A stretch of DNA of 45,833 nt from Hofstenia miamia (lineage: Eukaryota > Xenacoelomorpha > Acoela), in assembly GCA_004352715.1 (NCBI GenBank), contig SCFE01000111.1:1231886-1277718 (forward strand). The letters run 5' to 3'. Both the position numbers and the translations under genes were made by a program. The notes beneath the pieces were generated by a model. That model was given only the letters and a program-made list of their open reading frames with translations. It was not told where the DNA came from and did not search any database. Shown piece after piece: positions 1 through 9,802 of the stretch (its first letter is position 1; each line of letters opens with the position of its first letter).

Positions 1-1
1 G

Positions 2-340
2 GTAGACAAAGAGAAAAGATTAGGAACAGTGATAGACATAGCAGTACCAAAGGACAGAAATGTAGAAAGCAAAGAGAAAGCGAAGATAGACAAGTACAGA
101 GAGTTAGCAGAGGAAATAGAAAGGCTGTGGAATTTATAGAAGGTTGAAGTAGTCCCGGTAGTAGTAGGAGCACTTGGAGCAGTGAATAAGAAGCATAAGA
201 GATACTTGGAGGAGTTGCGAGTACCAAAGTGGGGAGGAGCAGTAGCACAGAAGGCAGCATTGTTAGGAACAGCTAGAGTCCTGAGGAAAGCTCTCAGACT
301 CCCTAGGAACTGGGGAGTTCCCCGATTTAACGAATATTAA
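2..340 (+). pseudogene. 3' end of a non-LTR retrotransposon reverse transcriptase ORF (C-terminal tail), broken
   Basis: One frame reads from the left edge to a TAA at 338-340 and gives the well-known C-terminal tail of many animal LINE polyproteins. It begins with VIDIAVPKDRN, continues through KYRELAEEIERLWN and VVVGALGAV, and ends with QKAALLGTARVLRKAL. This tail follows the reverse transcriptase domain and has no known catalytic residues. A TAG at 125-127 sits where the family usually has Met or another residue after LWN, so the copy is dead. The upstream part lies outside the window. The reading frame and family resemblance are clear by eye. The exact LINE clade is not determined. Confidence 0.8.
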
Positions 341-539
341 TGGTGTATACAAAGATAAACTTATTTACAAACAAAATGGAAAGACACGACCATTGAAAAT
401 TCGATATGACGATGACAAAAGGAGCGAATGCAAAAAAGGAAATGAGTTAAATTTCGATAGAAAGCCGAATTCAGAGATAGCGTAGATAAGAAAAGGGAGG
501 ATTCGTTGTTCGAAAATTCTAACAGGCAACCACAAATCG
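341..539. other. Intergenic, between two oppositely oriented LINE remnants
   Basis: AT-rich and purine-rich on the + strand. No domain is recognised. It may still hold decayed 3' sequence of the - strand LINE, because an open frame on the - strand continues into it without any recognisable motif. Confidence 0.4.
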
Positions 540-728
540 AATTCTAGATTAGAAATTTTGAAATTAGATAGCGGAATTACACGATGGAAAAAGTTATTTT
601 GAATGCTAGGTAGAAGAAAACGAAATTTAGAGGAGGGTCGTGAACCACTGATGAAGTAAGAGAATTTCAGGAAATCAAATACATCGAAATTATACATGCT
701 GAATAAAAGTTTATTGAGAAAAATCAGG

Positions 729-1595
729 TCAATGAATTTGATATACAATGAGATATGTTTTTAAAAGAAAATGTAGGAAAGGTTTATTTGATGAGTAGAT
801 CCAGTGAAGAGCCCGTTCTAAAAGATGATCCATTTTAGTTGAGAAGGAAGAATTGAAATACCAACACTGTAATCCATAACAAAAAGCGCTAAGACAATAG
901 AACTTAAGGACTGTTAATTTTAAGGAGGGGTTAGAAGAACAGAGCATAGTGGATTTGAGAAAGCAAACGGTAGAAGAAAAATTTTTAGCTTTGTGAGAAA
1001 TATGTATCAACCAGGAGAGGGAACCGGAAATCAAAATACCAAGATCACGAACATAAGGTTTGAAGGGAACAATAACGTCATTTAAATAGAAATCAGGAGA
1101 ATGGTTTTTGGAGGAAGAGAATGAGACCTTCAGAATTTTAAGTGTTGAAGGGAAGGCCATTGGAAGAGTACCATAAAAGAGCAGATTGATGTCTGGTTCG
1201 AATACTTTTGAGGTCGAAAGAAAGTATGTGTGTGCGTCATCAGCATATAACATGCATATATAATTGGAAGCAGTGATTGTCGGCTTAGAGTCATTGATGA
1301 AGATTATGAACAAAAGAGGAACACGAATTGAACCCTGAGAAACACCAAAGGTAACCGGAAGTTTATCAGAAAGAACAGAATCAATTCGGACAGATTGAGA
1401 TCTCTGTTAGTGAGGTAACTGATTTTCGGAAATCAAAGAACGGAGGTCGGGATAGATAGCATTGAAAATTATCCGTTCAAAAGCAATAGATAGATGAGAA
1501 AGAATGAAAATTGGACGATAGGAAGAACAAAAATATCTCAGGAGATTCTTGCCAGATTTAAAGATTGGAATGAGAACGGGTTTTCTAGAGGAAAC
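729..1595 (-). pseudogene. Reverse transcriptase domain of a non-LTR element, internally deleted
   Basis: Read 5' to 3' on the minus strand: the fingers motif (KPVLIPIFKSG, then SSYRPIFILS) at about 1500-1595, a short link containing a stop, RSQSVRID, the GVSQGS motif that normally reads GVPQGS (about 1330-1350), FIIFIND, then the catalytic YADD box at 1236-1247 followed by DLGILISGSLSW. In this family about 70-100 residues, including the first catalytic Asp (motif A, usually DFSKAFD), separate the fingers from the RSQ segment. Here they are joined by about 15 residues, so motif A is missing. An in-frame TAA lies near 1410. The element is inactive. Confidence 0.8.
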
Positions 1596-3060
1596 GTAGA
1601 AGATAAGATGGTTGATTGGTAGAGCTGAAACAAAGGATCAAATAGAGAGGATGCAATGTTTTAATTAGAACATGTGATAACTGATCTCATCATGAGGAAT
1701 GGAATGCGAATTAATAGAGGACAAAAATCGAAAGATTGTGTGTTTAGTATAAGAATTTAGAATGATTTCTGAAAGGTTTAGAGCAGTCAGTTCTATGGTC
1801 GCTTACAGGAGGACAGCTGATGAGAGAGAATAAAGAAATGAAATATTCATTAAGATTTGATGTCACGAGGAGATTGAGCAAGCTTATCATTTAATTCAAT
1901 AGTCAAAGGAGGAGATTTGTTGTTGGAAAAAGATTTGATCAATTTGTGTGCAATACTGATGGAAATTTTGGAAGAAAAGGAAAGAAGGAAAGTAGCTTTA
2001 TCCATCTCAATAGAATCTGATAAATTTTTTGATGCTGTCGAGATTCTCTCCAAAACAACAGATAAGTTTTTGAGATGTTTGAGTTTATTGTGAAGATGGA
2101 CAGAATGAGAAGAGTAAAAGAAAAGTAAACGTTGAAATCACCTTCTTTTATTGGGAATAAAGAGGAAGTGCCCATGGAAGAGAAGAATTTGAAGGAATTG
2201 GAGCAGATCATTTGGAGGGAATGTGTGTATATGATCAAGTTAAACAAAACATAGTCGCATAGAGTGTAGGAAAAACTATTGTAATAAAATCCAGTAATAG
2301 AGGAAGACAAAAACGGAAATGTTGCGAGAAGAAATGTATTATCAGTGGAAAATAATTAGGAGCTGAGAGGAGAAATTAAAGTATCGGGTAAATTGGGGTA
2401 AACAAGAATATGACCAGAAGCATGTGTTGGACAAGTCACTATTGGATAAGCGAGAGCTTAGAAAGAAATTCAAGTTGAAGTTTATAAGAATCTAATGAAA
2501 AAGGAACGTCTCAATATACTCCAGGGAGGTGACAAATATTGAAGACTTCGAGATCCCATGTGATTAGTTGAAAAAGTAAAAGTAATCAAAATTGGTATGG
2601 ATAGTCTTGGTGAAAAGGGTGAAAGGAATCCGATATTTGCTGGAATGATTAGAATTATGCAAGCATACAACAAGAAACCTAGAAATAAGTGAATAAAGAA
2701 TGGTGAGACAGCAAAAGTCACATGTTGGATCAAGATTGATATTCAGAGGAGTTAAACCACATGACGAATTTATTGCTATTAAAGCGTCACCATGGTAGCA
2801 ATTGAAACGATCAAATCTAGCTGCAACTGTGAAGTTGGAGAAAAGAATATGGGTGAGTTGGGTAAGGAATCATCAAACAAGATTCAGAGACAAATTATTG
2901 AGGGCTGCGTGTTAAGAGAATTTATGAAATCAAAAAATGAATATGTCGGGAAAGGCTACGAAGACTACAAAAGTTGCCAGACAAGATATATAAAGAATCA
3001 ATCAGAAGAATCAAGAATGGAAGAAGAAAGTGAAAGATTCACAGGTGAATTCTTATGAAG

Positions 3061-3267
3061 CTATTCTGGAAATTTGATTTTAAGATCTGTGTTGGGAACA
3101 CTGCCCTGCAATAAAGGCTGACGACGAATACAAAGCATATTTGACTCAATTACAAGATCAGAGGAAGAAAGATCACGCGAGAAGAATTTGCGATGAAAGG
3201 TGAGACAATTGATACGACGGCAATCCCATTCAGAGTGGAGACGAAATATTATTGTGCGAGATGACAA
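3061..3267 (-). pseudogene. Linker between endonuclease and reverse transcriptase of the LINE (probable)
   Basis: A 68-residue open stretch whose pattern (FRLHSEWDCRRI, then FSRDLSSSD, then GSVPNTDLK) follows the order seen after the endonuclease domain of CR1/Jockey-type elements. There a W-D segment is followed by a run ending in a conserved P-x-S/N-x-x-x-x-K-P/F-W region. It lies upstream of the RT domain on the same strand at a sensible distance. The assignment rests on pattern only and could be coincidence. Confidence 0.4.
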
Positions 3268-3657
3268 TCACCACAGAATCTACCACGGCGGTGCATGTCT
3301 TTAATAGTGGTATCAGGTACATCCAGATGAACAAGACAAGGAGTTTTTCTAATCGTATCGTTGTCGTGTTGGAGATGGACGTGAGGTGGTAATTTAGGAA
3401 GAGCTTCAGGAAATTGGGCGCATCATGCTCTGATACCTGGCTTTGCTTAGCAGAAGGCGTTATTGTAGAAGACGTAGTGGCACTGAGTAAATATAACTTT
3501 TAAGGAGATGTCATCTAACCGCTTGAATTTCAGCAACAGCTTCAAGTAGAAGGGCAGCAAGTTATGACTTGAGGCATATTCGTAGAGCTTTTTCAACATC
3601 ACAACCAGCCGAAGAGGTGAGATTCATTAAACTAATTAAACTATATAATAAACAGGC

Positions 3658-4636
3658 TTAAGTTAGTGAGAGTTCATGATGTTATCTTTTGGTTGATCGA
3701 AACAAGGGTGATGTGATTTAACACGTGCAGGTAAGTCCGTAGTCCTATAATCCGTTACAGGCGATTGTCTTAGGAGATTAAATTTCACCGTAAAACTATC
3801 TACTTGAGATGTTTTTGCAACAGCTACTGATCGCATCAATGTGATGCGTAGCAATTGCAGAGTGAAACCACTATTTACGATCGCTGTAACCTTTCTAACT
3901 TTTTGTGTTCAATATACATCCAGTTTTTTGTATGTAAAATCTATAAGCAATCGACTATGCTACCAAAATTTCGCATAAATATGTGAAAACGTCTTTTTAA
4001 CAAGAACATTATTTAATGATTTTATATATCACTTTGGCATTATAACCCCGGCATTATCAATGTGATTGAGACCAATATGATCAATTTTTAATTCTCTAAG
4101 TACATGATTGATTGCAGCTAAGCAATTTTATTGGCTAAAATTGCAAAAATTTTCTAATCTCCACTATTGCTTATACAAAAGCCGGGTGTAAAGTACATAT
4201 CTCCAATTACTAATGTTAAACTCTAGTTTTGATCAGTGTTGGATCATGCTTTTGACTTAAAACTGAGTGTACTACTACAACCAATTTGGTGATATTCTCG
4301 CTTAAAAATCAAATCAAGTGATTGTAGAGAGTGTTCTGAGCTTTAATATTATTTTTGTGAATTATATTGGTACAGTGAATTTCCTTTCTCTTAAAACACA
4401 GGAGGGATGTAGTTACCACAGCTGTTGTGACAAAATCATTAAGCAGTCCTTTATTATTTATGAACACTTACTGAGTGACATCTGTTTAATATCTTTCTTT
4501 ATTTTGAAAATTAGAAATTTCATTTTTATTGTTTTGAATCATTGAAATGAGGAATTAATTAGGTTTGTAATTTAACTTTCTAAGATTAAAGTCTTGTGTA
4601 CGGTTATGAATAACTTATGTTATTCAAGAAATTTAG
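3658..4636. other. Intergenic/intronic, no gene recognised
   Basis: Several short open frames exist on both strands, including 63 residues on the minus strand at 3663-3854, but none resembles a known family. Missing 5' exons of the SLC35A gene were sought here (the conserved nucleotide-sugar transporter segment around QNNLLY and YQVTYQLK) and not found. Confidence 0.5.
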
Positions 4637-4720
4637 GTTCACAATTTGAGAGATTGTCTCGTTTTGATCGAAACGGTGTCATTGGCGTTGCTGCAGTTAT
4701 ATTTAATGGGTTCTGCGCAG
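4637..4720 (+). CDS. SLC35A-type nucleotide-sugar transporter, internal exon
   Basis: The exon lies between an acceptor ending in TTTAG (AG at 4635-4636) and the donor GTTTGT at 4721. It starts with two bases completing a codon and ends with one base, G. Its reading (SQFERL, then GVIGVAAVIFNGFCA) aligns with the segment just before the conserved GFAGVYFEKI loop of SLC35A1/A2/A3 Golgi transporters. The terminal G joins the GA that opens the next exon to give Gly, so the phases agree. These proteins are ten-helix antiporters carrying UDP-galactose, UDP-GlcNAc or CMP-sialic acid into the Golgi lumen. The substrate cannot be told from this part. Exons 5' of this are not in the window or not recognisable. 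Confidence 0.7.
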
Positions 4721-6009
4721 GTTTGTTGCACGTCTAAGATTGCATTGCATGCAATACACTCTTTTCATTTGCTTTTCTATTTAAGCAACAGGTTCGTATT
4801 TGCTAATAGATCTTGTAGTGCTTGTCTGTCTTTTTTAGATTCATTGTTTTTAATACTTTTCAGTAATTAATCAGATATCCGTTGTAGAAGTGTAAAATTG
4901 GAGCCATCAATTAGTGTAATGGTCCTATTTAATGAATTACTAAATGAAAGTTGAAATGGAAGTTAGTTTTTTAATAGGTTTATGTCTGTCACATATTTCA
5001 ATTGTTCACTTATTTCAATTGTTCACTATTTGCATTTTCAATTAGTTTAATAATAGAATTGCGATGTATAGACAGTGATATGTGGTTTTTTCCGTTTATC
5101 ATAATTCGTTATAATTTTTCTAACAGTAAAACTAAATCATTTTGATTTTTAGCTTAATTAAAATATGACGGTAAGAACAGTGAGATTTCCACCGTCGACA
5201 ACGAACTGTTCAAAGCACTAGCATTCAAATTAATCATTAAATATGGTCAAAACGCATTTTTGAAACGAAAGAATATCATCCTTTTTCTATCTTAAAAATC
5301 GATTGCTATTTTTCGCTATAATGTTAAGGTAAGGCATAATGTGAAGTAAAGTATGTTTTTACTTCCAAAATAGCTCACTAGGATTTGTTATATTTCTATT
5401 GGAATGATTGCTTGAGAATTGCACGTAGTAATACAATTTATTTTGAAATTTTATGTCTATGCATAGTACATTGTTTTTTAGGTATTTAAAGTTCCATAAA
5501 TTTGCTTCTCGGTCAATTAAATGCGTTACATTAAGATTTTTAATGCTGCAAGCTCTTGAAATCCTATTTGATTAATGAAAAACCTTGTTAGCTTACAGCA
5601 TGCATATAGTTAAAAAGGAGAGCCTTCAGTACCAATGCAATATTTTTCTTTTTTTCATTGCTATTCTTATTAAATTGTTCCTCTACACTTTAAAAAATGT
5701 GAATAACATAGACAATTATTTTTTAGCTTTTGCTAATGTATGCTCTACTACCTATATTTTATATTAGTTTTTAATCTTGCTACAGCAATCAAAATTCTAT
5801 GTGGAATGATTCTACCTTCTCCACTCCATAATTTTTGAACAAAAAATGCTGTGAACTTAATAAACATTCATCACTGTGTTCTGAACAAAATGATAGCATT
5901 ATCTGATTGATGACTCAGCATTTCTAAATACCAAATTGGAATTTTTTGAATAAATGTCCAATTAGGGAAAGTGTGCCAACTGTACAAATTTTATTCAAAT
6001 TTGGTAGAA

Positions 6010-6010
<1 letters not shown>

Positions 6011-6041
<31 letters not shown>
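6011..6041. repeat. (TA)n microsatellite
   Basis: An uninterrupted TA run in the SLC35A intron. Similar short TA runs occur at about 6655-6676, 8159-8180 and 9491-9508. Confidence 0.95.
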
Positions 6042-6044
<3 letters not shown>

Positions 6045-6183
6045 TATATAATTTGCTAAAAATTATATATACCATGTATTTGACAAAACTTGTTACCGAA
6101 AATCCTCGTGTATAAGTCACCATCATCTATAAGCAGACCTCAAATTTTGAAGGTTTTTTGTGAGTTAAAGGTACACACGGCCT

Positions 6184-6245
6184 GTCTTAGCTACACGATT
6201 TAATTTTACGATTAAGTCCGACCCATAAAATCGTGTAGTTAAGAC
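6184..6245. repeat. Hairpin palindrome, left end of inner element
   Basis: GTCTTAGCTACACGATTT is inverted at 6227-6245, with a loop of about 26 bases. Confidence 0.8.
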
Positions 6246-6831
6246 GCAGCCCCAACTTTGTCGGGTGAAAACTTGGAGCTCCGTCTTAACTACACGATTT
6301 AATCGGCCCGACTTTGTCGGCCTAAGTGCCCTACTTTTTGAATTTATTTGAATTTATACTTAAGTATTAAAATAAATATTATAGACAAGATTTCTGGTAT
6401 GAATGTTTTGGGTTTGATATTTAGTGAAATAAGTAAATAATTTTTGGCATTGATTTGAAGGAATTTACGCTTGTGATTTATTTAATGTCCTGTAACAAGT
6501 GGCATCATAAATACAAATCGAGTACTGCCGACATTTAGAAATTAATAGCATGAGCTTGAATTGCTGTAATTGAGACAATAATAATGTATATATATTTTTA
6601 TATATTTTTTTAATTTTTTGAATTTTTTTGAATTGCAGGATAAAGCATTATATATATATGTGTATATATATATATACAGTACAGCCCAAAAATTTGGGAA
6701 CACTTTCCAAACTTAGAAATTTTTGTATTTTACCCTAAAAACGCAATTTAGAAACAATATAATAACACAATGTAGAAACAATATGATAACACCGTGTAGA
6801 AAGTAAATAGTTCATTCAGAAAAACTCACTA

Positions 6832-7852
6832 CTATTTTGTATGTCCGCCATTATTGGCCAAACACGCAGCAATGTGATTTGACATTGACTCGACCAGCTT
6901 TCTACAATAATAATCGGTAATCTCTGTGCACCATACCACTTTAATTTGCTCCTTCAGATCGTCGAGTGATGTGCATTGGCGCTTCTTCAGACAGTTTTTG
7001 ATGTGATGCCAGCAATTTTCTATGATGTTGAGGTCTGGGAAGTTTCCCGGCCAGTTCTCAAGCGGCCGAAAATCTTGTGATGCAATCCCCTGTTTCAGAA
7101 CTTTGGTGCTGTGGCAAGGAGCACCATCTTGTTGTAGTACAGATGTTCCGCGAAGCTGCATAAACATGGGAACTTTCTCCTGAATTATTTTGAGGTAGGC
7201 CTTGGCTGTGACTGTCTCGTTGTGAGTAACAAAATGCAGATCAGCACGCCCATTCGCAGTTATAGCACCTCAAATCATCTCAATTGGTGCTGAGCGGACA
7301 GTTTGTTGTGTGTAACGTGTTTTGAACCCTTGGTTTCTTGGTCGTTGAATGTGTGACCGGTATGATGTAAACTGGTAAATTTTGGATTCGTCACTAAACA
7401 TTACTAGATGCCACATCTCAGAGGTGTAGTGTTGGTATTGCCTGCAAAAGCGCAACCGGTCTCGAATGTTCTTTGAAGATAATCGGGGTTTGGCTGCAGG
7501 TTTGCACGATGGAAGGTCAAAGGTAGTATTCAATCGACGCCTAGTGATGCATGTTGATAGATTCTGGTTACCGCACCTAGATTTGCTTTGACTTTAGAAG
7601 ATGAAGAGAATGGTTGATTGACGACTAATGGTGAATGAGATGGTCATTCTGAGGGGTTGTCACTTTTGGTCTTCCAGGCCGCTTGCAAGAGGAAAAATTT
7701 TGCATTTGCTGATAGCGAGTAACACTTCTGGACACCAAAGACACTGACACGCCCATTGTAACAGCTATAGCGCGATAATTGTACCACTCCTCGTTCAAGA
7801 TATGAATGTGAGCATGCTTTGTTGGTGAAATTTCACTACTACAGACCGTATT
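6832..7852 (-). pseudogene. Tc1 family transposase (DDE), frameshifted
   Basis: Read 5' to 3' on the minus strand. A helix-turn-helix region (EEWYNYRAIAVTMGVS) lies at about 7720-7800, then the linker GRPKVTTPQ, stops, then TRRRLNTTFDLPSCKPAAK. Next comes the first catalytic Asp in MFSDESKIYQF (about 7380-7420), a break near 7200-7270, the second Asp in QQDGAPCH, and the Glu in FPDLNIIENCW (about 7000-7020). These are the DD-E residues of Tc1 elements, with 35 residues between the second Asp and the Glu by my count (34 is usual). Two long open pieces (7270-7533 and 6832-7167) are in different frames, and there are stops in the N-terminal third. The copy is inactive. Confidence 0.85.
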
Positions 7853-7871
7853 TCAAACTATAATGATAGTG

Positions 7872-7872
7872 N
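7872..7872. other. Single-N assembly join
   Basis: One ambiguous base between the Tc1 transposase 5' end and unrelated AT-rich sequence. The Tc1 right end is missing here. Confidence 0.9.
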
Positions 7873-7958
7873 TCAACCTTACCGTAGAAGTTCACCGAAT
7901 TCAGTATTTACTACTGATTGCAAACATTCATTTTATTTACATGTGATTCATTTAAATA

Positions 7959-8000
7959 TACAGTTGTGGTCAAAAGTATTGCGTCACTCTGACTAGATAT
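7959..8000. mobile_element. Isolated terminal repeat of a second Tc1-like family
   Basis: TA followed by CAGTTGTGGTCAAAAGTATT, a classic Tc1-type terminus. It points in the same direction as the left end at 6677, so it does not close that element. It is the start of another, truncated copy. Confidence 0.55.
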
Positions 8001-8339
8001 TTTTATTTATCTTACATTGTTAACTTTCATCAGTATTTTACGTTTCATATCCAAACTCATCAAAAAAAATTGAAGTTCAATTTGAATTTCAAGAATGTGG
8101 TCATAAAAATTCGAAATTTATTTATTTTTTTAACCTTTCCATTTTTTAACTGCTAACATATATATATATATATATATATTCAATGCTTAAAAATATAATT
8201 TTCTAATAAAATATGTTTATTGATTTCATTTTTTAAAATTTGCAAAAGCTAGTCGTTTAGAACATCCGACAAAAAAGTTTGGTAAATGGAATAAATTTTT
8301 GACAAAGTTGGGTGAAAATGTTGGAGCCGCTTCTGAACT

Positions 8340-8370
8340 ACACGATTTAATCGGTCCGATTAAATCGTGT
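8340..8370. repeat. Perfect 15-bp palindrome, right end of inner element
   Basis: ACACGATTTAATCGG and its exact inverse are separated by one T. Confidence 0.9.
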
Positions 8371-8605
8371 ATTTAAGACAGGCCTTAAGAGATACCTTAA
8401 CCCCGAATGTAGTGAGTAGTTTACAGATATATTTTTAGACTCAAACTTGTAAACAAAATTTTAAGTTCAAATATATGGCTTATACACAAGGATTTATGGT
8501 AATTGGTCATATTCCACATAAAAATATATTTGCAAGTTAAATAGCATTATTGGTCATTGCAAGCTAATTTTTATTTGTATCTCATTGTTTACTTTCACAT
8601 TTTAG

Positions 8606-8760
8606 GATTTTCAAATGTATATTTTGAAAAGATCATAAAGAGGTCTCAGCAGTCGGTTTGGTTTGAAAATTTGTATCTATCATTTTGGTCTTCAATTGTT
8701 GGTGCTTGCACTGTCTATTGGAAAGATTTTAAGAAGATTGAAAAATATGGATTACTTCAT
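8606..8760 (+). CDS. SLC35A-type nucleotide-sugar transporter, internal exon with VYFEKI motif
   Basis: The acceptor is TTTAG (8601-8605) and the donor is GTGCGT (8761). The exon is 155 bp: two bases finish a Gly codon, then 51 codons. It reads GFSNVYFEKIIKRSQQSVWF, the family hallmark (usually GFAGVYFEKILKGS.xSVW), followed by one hydrophobic helix (LYLSFWSSIVGACTVYW) and the cytosolic loop DFKKIEKYGLLH. It ends on a complete codon and runs into the next exon starting GFNFYTW, matching the family order. The preceding intron is about 3.9 kb and full of DNA transposons. No disabling change is seen. Confidence 0.88.
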
Positions 8761-9550
8761 GTGCGTATGCTTAATGTTTTTCTAATAAACATTTCTGATT
8801 TCTTTTTCCTTTAGTGAACTAAATTCAAGAAAAAGTTTACTTTTCAAAGATTGTTGAATAATTTTGTTAGCGTTGAACCTTAAAGTAAACGTTTGTGAAA
8901 GAATACTTCATCTTGTGTACAAGGTTTTTTAAAATAGTCGGGTGGAAATTTCTTCATTACTTAAATTGTAAAACGCTCAATATCATCAACAACTCTCGTT
9001 GACTGATCTAAAAGCCCCACCAGAATGAAATTGTTTCTTCCGTTTTTTCACACTTTTAATAGAATTGATTTTCTTTTCATTATGGCAAAACTCTGAGTTA
9101 TGGTGTTCATAGTAAATAAGCTTTATGTAATAATGTCATTTAGCTACAAGGGACTACTTCAATAATTGAAAAAATGTTGCGAAGTTTATTTAAAAAAAAT
9201 TTAAATCATAGCAATTCGTATTAAGTGATGGATCTTCGAAGATATATTTTCTAATATTCATAATTTATCTTATTTTGATGATGGTACTAAAGATTTCTAA
9301 GTTTATATTGAAATATAGTTGACGGATTTTTGAAACTTCCATGACAATTAACTGTTTTTGGTACTGCCTTTCACTTTTTTAATGAAAACAGAATGTTTCC
9401 CATTGTAATTTATAAAATAATAATTTTCAAGCAAACATATATAATCATCAGTCACTTGCATATTTTGCAAATATAGCTAATACGCACAACTATATATATA
9501 TATATATAATGTATTGTGTAAGTATATAAATTTTTTTACAATTGTTTTAG

Positions 9551-9802
9551 GGTTTCAATTTTTACACCTGGATAGTGATATTCCTGCAGGTTATCGGAGG
9601 TATATTAGTTGGGTTTGTCTTAAAGTATACAGATAGTATTCTTAAACATTTTGCTAATTCCTTTGCTGTTGTTTTGTCATCAATTGGTGCTGTTTATTTA
9701 TTCGACTTCCACATCACAAAAACCTTTATTTATGGAACTACGTTAATTGTAGTTTCAAATATTGCTTACATTTTAGCTTCTCGTAAGACCAAAAAACTTT
9801 AA
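9551..9802 (+). CDS. SLC35A-type nucleotide-sugar transporter, last coding exon
   Basis: The acceptor TTGTTTTAG ends at 9550. The exon opens in phase 0 with GFNFYTWIVIFLQ and ends at TAA 9800-9802, 83 codons plus stop. It carries the most conserved C-terminal block of SLC35A proteins: GGILVGFVLKYTDSILKHFA (family GGLLVALVIKYADNILKGFA), then the last two helices (SFAVVLSSIGAVYLFDF and FIYGTTLIVVSNIAYIL). It ends in a short basic tail, SRKTKKL. Human members are about 320-400 residues, so the three exons here give roughly the last 160-165. The Lys-Tyr-x-Asp pair lies in the substrate-binding part of the family. The gene looks intact over this portion. Possible polyadenylation signals are common downstream in the AT-rich DNA and none can be singled out. 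Confidence 0.9.
   Translation, partial: GFNFYTWIVIFLQVIGGILVGFVLKYTDSILKHFANSFAVVLSSIGAVYLFDFHITKTFIYGTTLIVVSNIAYILASRKTKKL

Larger units (their letters stand above)
540..3657 (-). mobile_element. Degenerate non-LTR retrotransposon (CR1/Jockey-like), minus strand
   Basis: A single decayed element read on the minus strand. Its probable 5' edge is near 3657, where a 26-bp motif recurs next to a second LINE at 42069-42094. Going 5' to 3' there is a region before the reverse transcriptase at about 3061-3267 resembling the linker between endonuclease and RT, then an eroded stretch (about 1600-3060), the RT fingers/palm (729-1595), and a thumb-like tail (about 540-640, with FFHRVIPL). Stops and frameshifts occur throughout. 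The apurinic endonuclease domain is not recognisable. The + strand is unusually purine-rich over this interval, which reflects the pyrimidine-rich coding strand of the LINE. Confidence 0.7.
6677..7960 (-). mobile_element. Tc1-type transposon remnant with one recognisable terminal repeat
   Basis: The left end begins after a TA dinucleotide (6675-6676) with CAGTACAGCCCAAAAATTTG, a typical Tc1 terminal-repeat sequence. The inverse end expected near 7900-7960 is absent. A single N at 7872 lies in that area, so the end may be lost in the assembly. The encoded transposase is on the minus strand. Confidence 0.7.
6179..8384. mobile_element. Inner palindromic DNA element with GGCCTGTCTTA ends
   Basis: The left end GGCCTGTCTTA (6179-6189) and the right end TAAGACAGGCC (8374-8384) are perfect inverses of 11 bp, each followed inward by TACACGATTTAAT. 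Each end is also a hairpin. On the left, 6184-6201 pairs with 6227-6245. On the right, 8340-8354 pairs perfectly with 8356-8370. A further copy of the CTACACGATTTAATCGG module lies at about 6290-6307. Between the ends sits a Tc1 transposase in minus orientation. This looks like a foldback/MITE-type element that later received the Tc1 insertion, or whose halves were separated by it. Confidence 0.65.
6093..8502. mobile_element. Outer inverted-repeat element (ends read TTACC..AAATCCTYGTGTATAAG)
   Basis: The left end 6093-6119 reads TTACCGAAAATCCTCGTGTA and continues TAAGTCA. The right end 8476-8502 is the inverse with few mismatches, reading on the minus strand TTACCATAAATCCTTGTGTA and continuing TAAGCCA. 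About 23 of 27 positions match. Such GTGTATAAGYC termini are familiar from non-autonomous DNA transposons in animals, but I cannot name the family. Everything between, including the Tc1 copy, is nested inside. Confidence 0.6.
4721..8605 (+). other. Intron of the SLC35A gene, filled with nested DNA transposons
   Basis: A 3.9-kb intron between two in-phase exons. The first 1.3 kb (4721-6090) is AT-rich, with no feature beyond short open frames. From 6093 to 8502 it holds an outer inverted-repeat element, an inner palindromic element and a Tc1-type transposase, each listed separately. Confidence 0.75.

Noticed and set aside
2482-2733. 83-codon minus-strand hydrophobic frame, looking like a membrane protein
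   Set aside because: It lies in the eroded LINE. T-rich sense DNA gives Phe/Leu/Ser/Ile-rich translations that mimic membrane segments.
2792-3058. 88-codon + strand open frame
   Set aside because: It is antisense to the minus-strand LINE in a purine-rich stretch. The Lys/Glu/Ser-rich translation is what purine-rich DNA gives by chance.
5585-5767. 60-codon + strand frame in the SLC35A intron as an extra exon
   Set aside because: No similarity to SLC35A, and the flanking exons already join in phase without it.
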